The notes under the pieces: model-generated | The model's input: only the letters and a program-made list of their open reading frames with translations | Database searches by the model: none | Told to the model about the DNA's origin: nothing | Shown here: one piece after another, positions 1 through 11,898 of the stretch | Position numbering within the stretch: the stretch's first letter is position 1 | Layout of the letters: each line of letters starts with the position of its first letter | Made by a program: the position numbers and the translations under genes | Source: Tilletia caries | Lineage: Eukaryota; Basidiomycota; Exobasidiomycetes; Tilletiales; Tilletiaceae | DNA: 64,000 bases | Direction of reading: 5' to 3' | NCBI GenBank assembly: GCA_032718865.1 | Contig: JALUTQ010000045.1 | Location: forward strand, 124,001-188,000

Positions 1-122
1 TTCCCCCTCGGGTTTTGGCTGACACCTTGCCCCATCTCTGTCCCTCTCAGAGCTGAACTGACCTATTCACACATCCATTCACGCTCTACTCCAATATTTC
101 TCCCCCAGTTTTAACCTACACC
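1..122 (+). promoter_or_regulatory. Leader/promoter of the MFS transporter gene
   Basis: Short pyrimidine-rich stretch ending at the start codon at 123, typical of fungal 5' leaders. No TATA box is evident, and the upstream part lies outside the window. Confidence 0.35.
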
Positions 123-2273
123 ATGTCTCTGGACGACGCAGATTCGATCGCTCCTACGCATGTCGGGGACCCAACTCAGGATGAAGGTAAACCCTCAGTC
201 GACCACGACGTGGAGAAACGAAGCATCAAGGATGTCGCCGACCCGGCCCATCTCACCCTCCGTATACTGCCCTGGCGACGACGAGTCGAACCCTTCGAAC
301 GTATCCTCTCCCATGACTACGCCGGCAGCGGGACCGAGGACGACCCGTACGTCGTCAGCTGGCTCAACGAGGACCGCGAAGACCCGATGAACAGCTCCGA
401 TTTTTACAAGTGGTTCGTCACCGTCATTGTCTCGCTCGTCACTCTTGCCGTCGGGATTGGGTCGTCGGCGTACTCGGGCGCGATCGAGAAGATCGGTCTG
501 GAGTTTGGCGGCACCGAGGTACAACTCACCCTCGGGGTGTCGCTGTGGGTGCTCGGATTCGCACTGGGTCCGTTGGTGTGGGCCCCATGTTCAGAGAGTG
601 TGAGTCGTGAATAGTTCCCCATCTCTTCCTCCTCCCCTCTCTCCTCTCGCTTTCATCTTGCTCACACGTCATTTTGGGGACAACTCGCACAGTACGGTCG
701 AAGAAATACGCTCCTCTTCACCTACTCCTTCCTGACCCTCTGGTCCGGCCTCTGCATCTGCGCCCCAAACCTCACCGCACTCCTCATCTTCCGCTTCCTT
801 GCCGGTGCCTTCGGTTCCTCACCCCTCACAAACTCCGGGGGGACGATCGCCGACATCTTCCCAGCCGCGCAACGCGGGCTGGGAATGGCCATCTTCTGCG
901 CGGCTCCTTTCCTGGGGCCTTCGCTTGGGCCCATCATCGGTGGATTCTTGGCGATCACAGAGGGGTGGAAGGCGGTCATGATCTTCCTCACCGTCTTGGC
1001 TGGCGGGTTGCTGCTGTTGGCGTTCCTTTGTCTGCCGGAGACGTACTCGCCCGTTCTTCTTCGCGCGCGGTGTGAGCGGCTGGAGAAGGCGACGGGGAAG
1101 AAGTACATTGCTGTCATGGACAAGGGGAAGGACACAAGATTTGCGAGCATCCTCAAAGTCAACTTGACTCGTGAGTGTCTTGTTCCGGCATTTGAGCACG
1201 CTCCGTCTGCACTGCTCGGCTATCTGCTAACCACGCCCTTTTTTATGAACCGACAGGGCCATGGCAGCTCATCGCCTACGAGCCCATCGTCATGATCTTG
1301 TCGCTCTACATCGCCATCATCTACGGTGAGACGCTCTACCTTAACGATGCGCATCATACTACTCGATCAGCAAACTCAACCGCATCTGTCTTCTTTCCAC
1401 AGGTGTGCTGTACTCATTCTTCGGGGCGTTCCCCATCGTCTTCCAACTAGGACGCGGCTGGAACGCAGGCGTCGGTGGGCTGGCATTCCTTGGCATCCTA
1501 GTCGGCATGATCGCAGCGTGAGTTACCTATGCTGTCTTCGCCCCTCTCCCAAGACCCAGCAGAGTCTGACCGGCATGCCTCCTGACATTGCCTTTCCCAT
1601 TCATTTTTGCTTCCAGTCTCGCATGGATCATATTGTACGACAACCCACGATACGTAGGACTTATCAAAAAGGAGGTGACCGGCATCGTCCCTCCTGAGGC
1701 CCGTCTACAAGGGTCACAAATCGGAGGTATCTTGATCGTCATCGGTCTGGCATCGTTCGCAGCCGTAGACGCAGCCTCAGTACATTTCATGATTCCCATC
1801 ATCGTGAGTTGTGTTATGCACTTCTTTCACGCTCGCGCACTTGGGACACCACTTGTTCTGACACTCCCTGGTACTGGTACTTGCGCGAATGAAAGGCCTC
1901 AGCACCCTTCGGAGCCGGTATGGTCCTCGTCTTCCTCTCGATAACCAACTACCTCGTCGACAGCTACCTCCTCTACGCCTCCTCCGTCCTCGCGGCCAAC
2001 TCGATCATCCGCTCCCTCTTCGGCATGGCCTTCCCCCTCTTCACTCCCGCCATGTACGACAGCCTCGGCATCCACGGTGCGCCCGCCCTGGCAGCCGGCC
2101 TCGCAGCACTCTGCGTCCCCTTCCCCTTCCTGCTGTACAAATATGGGCCCGCGATTAGGACGAGGTGCCGGTATGCGGCAGAGGCGGCCAAGTTGCTCGA
2201 TCAGATCATCGCAGCGCGGAAGGCGGCGGCGGCGGCGGCGGCGGCGGCGTTGAAGATGAAACAGGCTGCGTGA
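123..2273 (+). CDS. MFS transporter, DHA1 drug/polyamine antiporter type
   Basis: Predicted plasma-membrane proton antiporter for drugs or polyamines. Six exons: 123-599, 693-1170, 1257-1325, 1403-1517, 1617-1803 and 1896-2273, giving 567 aa. A soluble acidic N-terminus of about 95 aa, ending in a [20 protein letters not shown] stretch seen in fungal DHA1 carriers, precedes about 12 hydrophobic helices. Around the second and third helices, [14 protein letters not shown] and [17 protein letters not shown] match the conserved MFS loop and helix-4/5 signatures. A long cytoplasmic loop after helix 6 is typical. The C-terminus has a GGC-repeat polyalanine tract (about 2220-2250). The last acceptor (1895, gaaag) is the weakest junction; it was chosen because it keeps frame into the next helix. 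The substrate cannot be told from sequence. Confidence 0.85.
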
Positions 2274-3052
2274 TGGACGGCGAAGGAACACCTAGAAGAG
2301 AGAGCACGAAGTCACGCAGTCACCACGAATCACGGACGGGCGTATCGGGCCACGGTCAACCTGGTGGATTTTTTGCTGGGTTCACGCGGTCACCGGTCAC
2401 GTCCGCTCCGATTGGCACGGTCTTGGCTCTGGCTTAATGTCCCCGTCTCTTCACAACCGCATTCCCCCCTCGTCTCCTTTCTTTCTCTTCTGTCTATCTC
2501 CTCCGGTGACGAAGATAACGATCTTCGGCCCTCTTTATTCCCCCACGAACGTTTCTTAGATATAGTATCGTCCCCATGCTTTGGGGTTGTACAGCGATTC
2601 AATTGCGAGGCCGGATCTGCGAAGTTCTGTTGACTGTTGAAATGTGGAAAGGGGCAGAAGGAAATGGGAACAACGATTTACAAAGTGTGAGAACGATACA
2701 AGAGGAGATGTTGGGAACGTTATTTTCGAGTCGCGAGTGCTACGTTACGTTCGGGGTTCTGTTTGTACAATGTTGGAAAACTACTTGAAGCCGTCGAGCG
2801 TCGAGGTTGCGTAAAGATTTCGCATAAGAGAAAGGTCGCGACCTCCTTGGGAAAGATTAGTTGGCGGTGGAAACAGTGTCGGAAATGGCAATTCGTCTCG
2901 AATCTCGATCGTTCGTGCATTCTTGCACAGGTGCTATATACGGCCCCAGCTCGTCGCGCCCCCCCTCGCCAAGGCCCCCAAAACTCGCTCGCATCACTTC
3001 TCCCCTCGAACCGCAGCGGATCCGAAAACAAAGATCCCCAAAAGAAGAGAAA
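2274..3052. other. Convergent intergenic region
   Basis: Lies between the stops of the convergent transporter and membrane-protein genes and must hold both 3' ends. It is AT-richer than its neighbours. No conserved reading frame or RNA gene was seen. Confidence 0.5.
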
Positions 3053-5650
3053 TCAAATGGGATCCTTGCGTTGCTCGCGAGGAGTCGGGCGCAACGCCTT
3101 GGAGCCCTTCGACTTCCACTGGGCCATCTTCTGCTTCACCCCCGTCCCAAAGCCAGAACCACCGGGCTTGCTACCGCGTCGGCCCTCCTGATGATGCTCG
3201 TGGGCGGTAGGGAAAGGGTTACTTCGCACGAGCGGGCGGTCGTCGTCATCGTCGTCGTCGTCGGGTACTTGATGACCGTTGGATGCTTCTTCGGGGGGTG
3301 GGAGCATGCTTGTGCCTATGACGGGTGCGGTGCCGAGCGGGGCGATGTCGGCGCTGTGGTAGGAGCTTGAGGTGGAGGGGTGCGTGGGTTCAGCACCCGC
3401 CGGACGCACGAGCTCCGTCTCCTTCGTCGTCTCTTCGGCAAAGCTCGTCGTAGAAGGCTCGCTCTTATGCTCGTGCTCGTGCTCGTGCTCGTGCTCCCCA
3501 CCCTGCTTCTCTTCATGTATTGCAGCAGGCCGAGCATGATGAGCGCTCTCCTCGCTCCGTCTCGCCTCTTCGTCCTCCGCCAGCGCCGCACCCAGCTGCT
3601 CAGCCGCGACGGAAGCCGAAGGCGGCATGGTGATACCCAACCCATGCTGCGCCTGTCCACCACCGCCGACGCTCGTGCTGGGCGACGGATGATGGTGGTG
3701 AGCAGATGGGACATCCTGCTTGACGTCCGCAGCAGCTATCGCGCCCTCCGGGTCCGTCAGCGTCGAAGTGAAGGTCGTCTTCGTCGCGGGACTGACGCGT
3801 GGGATGGCTGGTTCGCTGCCGCTTCCCAATGCGCTTCCCAAGCCAGAGGCGGGGAGGATGCCAGAGGGAGTGAAGGTGACGGTCTTGTGCTTGCCCTTGT
3901 CCTTGCTTCCAGCAGGGTGGCCGAACTTCTTCCCGCCGTACAGCGAGCTGATGATGCTTTCGCGCTCAGCCGTCTCCGTTCCCGTCTCCGTTCCCGTCTC
4001 GGTGCCCGTCCCAATCTCGTCGTCCGAATCATCACCGCGAGCAGTCTCCCCCTCTCTAGGCTGGACAGTGGCGATGTCCTCAACGTGACCCCGTCGAGCA
4101 CGCTTCGTGTCCGGAAGGACGGCGCCTTCGTCGGAGTGCATGCCTGCGTCGTCGTGGTCTCTCCGATGGGAGAGCACCGAGCGAGCGACGGGAGAACCTG
4201 GCAGGGAGGTCGAGCCAGAGCGAAGGCGGGACTTTGACTGGCCCAGTTCATGCGGAGTAGTGGGGATCTGACTTGCTGAGTGAGTAGATGTGGGCGACTT
4301 GGTACGGAGGGGCATGTCCGGCTCTGGCGAGTGTCCTTCCGTACTTTCGAACCCCTGTACGAAAAGAGCCCGATCGATTCTAGACGAGGAACCACCTGCC
4401 AACCCAGCTGTATGCGTGCCACTCTGCTTCTCCTCCTGGCTCTTCTGTCTCTGTCTGATCGAAGAAGAGCCACGCACGCGACTGGAGTGAATCTCCTGCT
4501 GACGCTTCAGCGAGCGAGCATGTTGTTCCTCGTACCAGTCCAAGACCCGCGGACTGGGCAGCTGTGCGCTGGCGGGGAGGAAGGTGTTGAGCGTCTCCGT
4601 CGTCAGCTGGACGCTGGACTCCAGCACGCGGGCGGGGCCGTACAGGAGGGTCAAGGCTGCCGAGAGGACGATGTGCCCAGCTTGACGCGGGCTTGGGACG
4701 GATCGAGGGAGGTAGTGGTGGACCGTGGGGAGGTAGTACTCCAGCTGACGTCCCATGGGCTCGGTGAGGTGGGATGTCCAGTGAGAGACGTGGGAGAGGG
4801 CTCGTTGGCCCGCTTGGTAGAGGTGGCGAATGCGCTCTTGGGTGGTGAAGAGCACCTCGGCCCAAGCAATGAGGAACATGACGAGCAAGGGCAGGAAGAA
4901 GGTTTGGAGGATGGCAGCGTAGATGGTGAGAGGCCAGGGAAGGTTGGAGAGCATGGAGTCAACTGGCCACTCTTCTTCCCACTTGGTGATGAAGAGAGAG
5001 GGAGACTCTTCGTAGGAGGCCATCGAGTCTGTGACGGTCTGTTCAACAAGGATTTGGGCCCTCGTCGGGGCATGAGACGGACGAGGGAGCTGTGTTTGCG
5101 CACCATGCGTGACGACGTTCGGCTCTGAGTCTGCATTGAAGACGAGGACGGTGTCGACGGGAATGGAGAACTCGAACAGGGGCAGGAGGATGGGTCGGAC
5201 GCGTCGGACGGTATGGATGCGTGCGGTGGTGCTGAGGGCATCCCACTCGATCTCGGTCAGGGGTATGCGGAGTGGCTGGCTGTGGAGGTTGAGCATGGCG
5301 AGGGCGTTGAGGAAGTGCTTGATGCGTGCTGCGCCTTGGATGGTGATTCCGTGTGCGTGCCAGATGGCTTGGCTGGCGAGATGGTTGTTGATGGCGCTGT
5401 TGCGCTTGACGGGGTCATTGGATGCCAGTGACTCGACCAAGCCTGCGGGAGGGAGGGAGGGAAAAGAAGGTCAGCCCGCCAGAGTTTTTTGTACGAAGCG
5501 AGGCCATCTCGAACACTCACCCTTGAGGGTAGCCTTGGCTGTGGATGCCGGCTTGAAGATGAGCTTGGGTACGGTCTGCGTTCTTTCGACCTGACGAGGG
5601 CCGCGAGCCGAGCGAGGCATGATGAAGCTGGAGTAGTAAGCTTCCGTCAT
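3053..5650 (-). CDS. Membrane protein with possible NTF2/SnoaL-like domain and long disordered tail
   Basis: Two exons (5650-5521, 5442-3053), 839 aa. The intron removes 78 nt with a gtgagt donor and the start is the first ATG. Residues about 45-170 look like an NTF2-like cone fold: a helical start, then GITIQGAARIKHFLNAL followed by alternating beta segments (TEIEWDALSTTARIHTVRRV). This is inferred from pattern only. Around residue 215-245 there is one clear transmembrane helix (PWPLTIYAAILQTFFLPLLV) and possibly a second weaker one near residue 300. The remaining 500 residues are low-complexity: GTET repeats, an EHEHEH run, an Asp-rich run and a basic C-terminus. A membrane-anchored lipid- or ligand-binding role would fit, but I do not recognise a named family member. 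Confidence 0.65.
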
Positions 5651-6950
5651 CGTTGCAGCCTGGGGTCGTGGTGAGGGAGAGCAATCAGGCTGAGGAGGAG
5701 AAGAGGGAATGAAAGGGAAGGGAAGGAAATGGGAAGCGGAAGGGTTGGAGAAGAGAGGGTCAGTTGAAGAAGGTCAGCTCACAGCAAGCAACGAAACCAA
5801 GCAAGCCGATGGTCGATGAGATGGACCCTCCCACTCTCGCTCTCGCTCTCTCTCAAGCACAGGACAGGCCGAGACTCAGCCGATCAGCAGAATCGACCAA
5901 ACCTTTCTGCAGCCTCAGCATGGCAAGCCCCACAGAAGCAGCAGCGAAAGGGCAACGAAGCAACGAAGCAACGAAGCAACGAAGCAACGAAGTCCGTCTG
6001 TTCGCATGTCGCAGTCAGGCAGGGCCCATCGGCGATTCGATGTCGATCTTGCAACGCCGAGGCCCGCATCACGTGGTGCAGCAGCGGGGCGTAAAACTGG
6101 GGCGTAAAATGAGACATCCTGCAGGCTGGTCAGCAGAAAGTCTTGGCAGCCTTTTGTTCCATGCACTTCACCCGGCGGACTTCCGTCATCCGTGTTGGTC
6201 TCGCTTCCTCGACAAGTTCCCTCGATGAAATCTTCCAAACGAAGAGACCGGGAGTGGTTGCGACTGGCTCCCTTATCTGGAACTCTGGAACTCTGGACGC
6301 GGGCCAGGGGCCAGGGCAGTCTGCTGTATGCATGTCTTGAGGTCCAAGCGTTGGGGTCGAAGGAGGCGGGGTGCGAGCAAGGCAGCACGTGTTGTGGTCT
6401 GCTACTTTGTGTGTGTTCTGAGGCGGCGCTGGTCTGCGATGCCACTGGGTTTTGGCCGGGCGGTCAGGCGTCCCGCGTCCCGAGTCAGACGAACTGAACC
6501 TCAGTCAGTGTGTATTGGATGGACGCAGGAGGTGCGCTGCATGTGGAACGCGGGAAGCGCCTCCCCGGTCACCATGCTGGCATAGCAGCGATTGCGGGCG
6601 GGTCTTCTCGTTCTCAGTCCCGGAAGATATGTACCAGATACGAGTACAAGAAGAGAGCTTTGATTAGCGGGAGTGTGTGACGCGTCAGGCGAGGTCTGTC
6701 TGGGAGCGTTCGATTCAAAAGGAGGACCACCGATCACCAGCTTCTTCCGCACTCCCTTTTTCTCGCCCCTTCCTTCCTATTTTAGCGGACTGACCCTCTC
6801 GGATCTCCCACCCTTCCATCACATTCACCACAGAGCAGCCCGAGCGCTCCTTCACCTCATCGCCACGTCGGTCGCTATCTTATCCATTCTCTCAACCACC
6901 ACCATCTTTTTCACCGTCTTCATCAGAACACCCCAAGGTCCTCCTCCATC
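5651..6950. other. Divergent intergenic region with 8-bp tandem repeat
   Basis: Separates the divergently transcribed membrane-protein and LtrA-family genes. It contains about four tandem copies of gcaacgaa near 5955-5990. A pyrimidine-rich leader with many tcacc/ccacc stretches precedes the start at 6951. Several open frames occur but none shows family similarity or codon structure, so none is called. Confidence 0.5.
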
Positions 6951-9900
6951 ATGAACGGCCAACAGCCGCAGTACAACCAGCATCATCACCAGCACCAGCA
7001 GCAGCAGCAGTACTATGCTGATGTAGGCGCTCCCGAAACAGGTCAGGCCCTGACCACCGATTATCCTACCGAAGCAACGGAGGAAATGGATCCCAACCTC
7101 GTCGGTCCCTGGGGCCAGGTCCAGGATCACAGCCAGACCCATCACATACAGCAGGAGCAGCATCATCAACAAGAACGACCCCAACCCCATCATCACACTC
7201 ATTCGCACTCATTCGAACCTCACGGCTTCCACCAGATACAGCTCGCCCAACCTCATTCCCAGCAAGAACAACCTAGACCCAGCATTCAGTCATTCAATCA
7301 GCGTCCCGTCACCGGCACCGAAGATGACCGCGCAGCCCTCGTCGCTCATCCAGGCGGTCAGGGCTACCAGTCACCGGCCCTCGCCTCATCTGATTCTCGA
7401 CCCAGCCACCTCCGCAACAACTCCTCTCACGCCTCAATCGACCTCGACTCCCAGAAGGCCTTCCTCCGTCAGCAGCGCCAGTCCAGGATGGGCCTCAATT
7501 CCGGCTCCGACGGACTTGGGAAGAGCAAGGACATGCATCGTGACTTGTCTGACTTTGACATTGCCAACGGACGCTCTGGCAAGGACCTCCTCAAATCCAA
7601 GGGTCTTCTTACCCAGCATGGAGCAGAGATCCCTATCAGCTGGGGTCATCTCTTCAAGCGGCCCTTGATCCGACAGTGGCTTCACAACGGAAAGCTCTAC
7701 AGGGAGGAAGACGAGCGAGAGCCAAGTCGGTTCGAGCTCTTCTTTGATCTCTCGGTACGTCTCTCCCTCACTTTTGATTTCGGCATCAGAAGCTGATCCT
7801 TTTTTTCATTTTCACCAGTTTGTCGGAATTATCCATCTTCTTGCTGACGGTGCCGCAGAGTCAGCGACGGCTATCAATGTGGCCAAGTTCGTGCTCACAT
7901 TCGCCCCGTACGTATTCGCTGCCTCTGCTTCACTCCCAATACGTGCATCTCTCCCTGACAACATCTCCATTCCGCTTATTATTTTTCCTAGAGCATGGTC
8001 TATCTGGCTCGATGTCCGAGGGTACGTCTTTCTTTCGCTCTACATACCACGCATACATACATTCCCCACCAAATTCTAACATATACCCGCTTCCCAAACT
8101 TCTCCTACCAGATTCATCAACATCTCCGGCACCGACGACGTCTGGCAACGCATCTACATCCTCCTCATGATGATCCTCCTCGCAGGCTACGCAGCCAACG
8201 CGACAGGCATCAAGATTGAAAACTTTGGTCTTGCCGCCCATGCTGCCCAGCTCGCCGAACTCATGGGCGAGGGGGGCGAAGGAGGAGCAGGAGCAGGAGG
8301 AGAGGGAGGAACCTCGGTTGCCGAAGGTCTCCTCGGTGGTGAAGGAGGAGGAGGAGGTGGTGGTGGTGGTCATGGCGAAGCTTCCGCTGGAGAACATGCC
8401 CGCCGGCTTCTTGTGAACCATGTTGGGCCTTGGCTTTTGAAACGCAGTGAGGCAGCAAGTGCGGGAGCGGCGGAGGAAGAGGTTCCTCCTTTGAGCCATT
8501 ACCTTGCAAATGGGTACTACTTCCTTGAAGGCTACGAACACGCCCTTCGATCGGCCATCATTGTAAGTTTGGGTTTTAAATTTTTTTTTCCCAGAGAAGG
8601 AGTGGGTTTTCTGACTCTTTTCTGTTGTCCCTTCCAGTTCTTCCTCGTAGCAAAGTGCATCCGACTTCTGCTCTTCCTTATTTACGGCGCTCTCCTACCC
8701 AAGTTCCGCAAGGCGCTCTGGCTCAACGGTCTCGCTCTTACCCTGATCGCGGCTGTCAGCATCCCGCTTACCTTCGTCAGTTCGCCTGAGTTGATCATCA
8801 TCCTCTGGACGGCCGGAATTGCGGTCGACGTTTTCAGCAGGTATGTAAAGCTCCTTTTCCTTATGAGGCCGGCTCTTCGTATCCAAAGTTTGACGTTCGC
8901 TTAACGTCTCTGATTCCCGACCTTCTAACAGGTACTTTATTGCACTTGGTCTTCAATTGATGCATGCGCGCCAGAAGCACCGCGGGGAGACAAGTTTCAT
9001 ACCTGCAGGCTCGATCGAACATATCATGGAACGCATGGTGCTGTTCACCATCCTGATCATCGGCGAAGCGATCCTGGTCTCCAACTACACGGCACAGACG
9101 GGTACCTTTGGTCTCTCGTACGAGTTCGGTCGGTCCGCCCTCGCGGTCACGCTGGCCTTCCTCATCTGCTGGCTCTTCTTCGACGCCGATGCGGCCCGGA
9201 CGTTCGTGCACGCCCTGCGCCGGAATTGGTTCACCAGTATCAGCTTTACGACACTCCATCTGCCGTTGTGCGCGTCGCTGGTGCTCATGGCATCGGCGAT
9301 GCACAAGCTTGTGGCGGAGGATGAGGTCGAGCAGGGTTATCTCTGGTACTTCTCTGGCTCGCTCTCCGTCACGATTCTGTGCATTGCCGGTATCGGGATC
9401 CTTCACCACTCCCTCGATAAGTACAAATCGGCCCTGATGCCGCACCACATGCGGATCTTCTGGCGGCTTGTCGCGAGTGCCCTTATCGCGTCCCTCCCGA
9501 TGCTGAAGGATGAATGGCGGAGTCTTCCCTTCCTGGGCACGCACGTCGCCATCCTGGCCTGGCTCGTCGCCTTTGAGACGATTGGCAAGATTGGCGCGGT
9601 GGGCAAGCGGTACGACGAGGAGCGGGCGAACGAGCTCAAAGCGAGGCGGGCGATGCTTCATGCGCAGGGAGAACGGTCGGGCGATAATAGCTTTGGGAGC
9701 AACGGCAGTTTCGGTATGGACCGGCTTGCGGAGAAGGGCGCCGGCTCTGGTGCGACTACTACGGCCCGCTCGCCGAACGTGCTCGAACCCGGGCTGGACG
9801 AGGAGAACAGCAGTCGACGGGACCGGCTGTTCTACCGGATGCGTCGGTTGAATAAGGATTGGACTGTGCGGGCGCCGCGACGGGCGAGTTGGCATGAGTA

Positions 9901-10154
9901 TGAGGATCTTACGGGTGCGGAGCGGGGTGAGGAGGATGTGGGGATTGAGAGTGAGTTGGGCAAGTTGGAGGTTAAGGAGGTTTCGAGTGGACAACGTGAG
10001 TGTTTCTTCTTCTTCTTCTCTTCTCTTCTCTTCTCTTCTCTTCTCTTCTCTTCTCTTCTCTTCTCTTCTCTTCTCGCTTCAGCTGGCGATGTCCTGACCC
10101 ATCCATTTGCTTTTTTCCTCTTTCGCCTTGACAGGCTGGGCGTATGCCGTCTAG
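6951..10154 (+). CDS. LtrA-family (low temperature requirement A) membrane protein
   Basis: Seven exons: 6951-7754, 7819-7907, 7992-8021, 8112-8562, 8638-8840, 8932-9995 and 10135-10154, 886 aa. The first 240 residues are hydrophilic and His/Gln-rich. The LtrA domain opens with SRFELFFDLSFVGIIHLLAD, where FELFFDL is the family hallmark, and continues through about ten hydrophobic segments. The motif ERMVLFTILIIGEAILV near residue 545 is also typical of the family. A Gly/Glu-rich insertion (about residues 365-405) interrupts a cytosolic loop. The last intron contains a long TTCTC microsatellite; the terminal exon encodes only WAYAV before the stop. LtrA proteins are known from bacteria and are widespread in fungi, but their biochemical role is unclear. 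Confidence 0.85.
10005..10078 (+). repeat. (TTCTC)n pentanucleotide microsatellite in an intron
   Basis: About 13 near-perfect tandem TTCTC units lie just after the donor at 9996, inside the last intron of the LtrA-family gene. The run lengthens the polypyrimidine content of the intron. Confidence 0.9.
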
Positions 10155-10632
10155 AGGCTTTTTATTCTCTCACTCATTCATCTCGCGTAGCTGGCTGCGC
10201 GCATCATCCATCATTGGCACGACTCCTGTCTATCATCAAGCATCAACTCTCGTCATCAGGATTCATCCATCTATTCATCATCATCATCGGCCGCCTCAGT
10301 GAGGTTCCCAACGACGTAACATATACATACACACACGTTCGTTTGATTCTTTCTCTCCTCGCACAAACCCGTGGCCTGTTGCTGTTCCTCGTTCGGCCCG
10401 TCTGAACTGTGAAATCCCCTTACCCTTTACGAGGAAGGTCAGTGATGGCAGGACCTGTCGCTCTATCGTCCTCCCTTTCCGTTGGTATGATCGAGATGTC
10501 GTGTATTGCGCAGGTCACGCGGGTCATGCTGGGAAGACGGTGGTCATCAACGACAACAGCAGCCCTCGCCCGAGTCCCGACTCCCGACCGTATCGACACT
10601 GGCCACTGGATGTCGTGCAGCAGCAAGTAACC
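10155..10632. other. Downstream region of the LtrA-family gene
   Basis: Contains the 3' untranslated region of the LtrA-family gene. A cat/tca-rich stretch lies near 10240-10300. No supported gene. Confidence 0.4.
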
Positions 10633-10649
10633 TGAATGTCCCGATCTAT

Positions 10650-10832
10650 GGTCGATTCGCCCCGAGCATGAGGCGATTGGCCCCGTAAGCGTTTTTTGAA
10701 TTGAGCCCGTAAGATGAGGCGATTCAGCCCGTAATTATCGGCGACTGAACCCATAAACAAAGGCGATTGAACCCATAAAGATGGTCGATTGGCCCCATAA
10801 GGCAGGGCACTGGCCCCATAAAAATCTCAAAT
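10650..10832 (+). repeat. Left subterminal array of about 22-bp units
   Basis: Roughly eight tandem imperfect units, most reading GG(T/C)GATTg-CCC(C/G)(A/G)TAA with variable AGAT filler. In DNA transposons such subterminal arrays are commonly transposase-binding sites. The unit length is not a multiple of three, so this is not a coding repeat. Confidence 0.75.
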
Positions 10833-11127
10833 CGCCTTTGGCGACCTTCCCTGCTTCCAAATCTTCCAGATAAATTATTCTACAGCGGCCAGGGTGCCTG
10901 AAGTAACTGTACTGAGCTTCCAGGGTCATATCCGGTCATAGGCGGGCCGGGATGGCGGTCTTCGGCGACGTAATTCACTTTGAGAGCTCGTCGACGGGCG
11001 GAAACGCTTCACAGAAGCTCGACTTGTGTGTGAGTTGAACCCTCTTACATACCTGAAGGCCCGACCGGTCGTTTGGACAGTGTTAGTACACACTACCGCT
11101 CTATCCGGCTGAAATAGACATTACGGG

Positions 11128-11345
11128 CTCTGTCCACCATCTTTATGGGCTCTGTCCACCATCTTTATGGGGCCAATCGACCATCTTTATGGGTTCAATG
11201 TACTAATCTTACGGGGTCAATGCACCAAAATTGCGTTTTTTTACGGGCTCAATCGACCATCTTTATGGGGTCACATGACCATCTTTATGGGGTCACTCAA
11301 CCATAGATCGGGGTCAGTGCCGGGGTGCTCGGGGCGAACCGACCA
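11128..11345 (-). repeat. Right subterminal array, inverted relative to the left array
   Basis: About nine units of the same family on the opposite strand, read on the plus strand as (A/G)(A/C)CCATCTTTATGGG-type blocks. Several carry the CATAAAGAT variant, more homogeneous than the left array. Confidence 0.75.
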
Positions 11346-11361
11346 TAGATCGGGACATTCA

Positions 11362-11898
11362 CCCGTTCTCGCCTGCATCTCTTATTGACCAAACGCTGGG
11401 TATCCTCGCGGTTCCGCTGTGCGGATGCATGCTGTTTGAATGCACCCCATACGGGATGCGCAAGACAGTCACCTCCTCGAAGGCTCAACGCTCAACCCTT
11501 GCTTTCAGACGCAACAAGTCAGTAACGTGACATGTGACAGTAAGCTTCAGCCTTCGTTCGTACGGCACATGTTATTCTGCAGGCGTTGCCTTTGCTTCCG
11601 TGTGGCTGGCTGAAGGTGTAATCCCAAGGGAGAAGGACGTCGATACTCTCGTATACTGACCTCGGTTTTTCTTCCTCGTTCCTGAATTACTGACTGCGGC
11701 CTACCTGCCTACCTACCCCACTGAAATGCTGGTTTTTACAGGTTGACACCTGCCCGCTGAACTCTTCTTATTAATCCCCTTTTCTCTGCGTTCTGTCCTC
11801 CCTCCCCGCCTGTTCCTCCTGGTCGGAACTTCCCCGTTCATTTTTCTGCTACACTCTCGTAGCTCTCCCTTCCCTCACTTTGACCGCAGATCAACGAA
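11362..11898 (+). promoter_or_regulatory. Upstream region of the cysteine-rich secreted protein gene
   Basis: About 540 nt between the mobile element and the start codon at 11899. The proximal 200 nt are strongly pyrimidine-rich (cttttctct, cctccc), a common fungal promoter/leader feature. No TATA box stands out. Confidence 0.4.

Larger units (their letters stand above)
10633..11361. mobile_element. MITE-like non-autonomous DNA element with terminal inverted repeats
   Basis: The ends are inverted copies of each other. From 10633, TGAATGTCCCGATCTATGGT continues into CGATTCGCCCCGAGCA; the complement of the sequence ending at 11361 matches over about 36 nt with one mismatch. Inside each end lie tandem degenerate units of about 22 bp (core GGTCGATTGGCCCCATAAAG). 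About 8 run rightwards at 10650-10832 and about 9 run in inverted orientation at 11128-11345. A unique core of about 300 bp lacks a transposase. Size, inverted ends and subterminal repeats fit a MITE or deleted DNA transposon. A target-site duplication is not clear. Confidence 0.7.

Noticed and set aside
3380..4237. 285-codon Arg-rich plus-strand frame
   Set aside because: Antisense of the low-complexity tail of the membrane protein at 3053-5650.
6130..6585. Several short frames in the 5651-6950 spacer
   Set aside because: No splice structure, no domain, and overlapping frames on both strands.
8861..9994. 377-codon minus-strand frame over the LtrA domain
   Set aside because: Antisense of a clearly supported membrane-domain exon.
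10980..11110. tRNA-like A-box/B-box pattern in the core of the mobile element (minus strand)
   Set aside because: A GCCGGATAGAGCGG stretch and a GGGTTCAACTC stretch resemble Pol III boxes, but the anticodon loop has six bases and the T-stem pairs poorly, so no tRNA or SINE is supported.
10633..11361. CRISPR-like array of short repeats
   Set aside because: Units of about 22 bp are degenerate, adjoin directly without unique spacers and occur in inverted orientation at the two ends of a TIR-bounded element in a eukaryotic genome.
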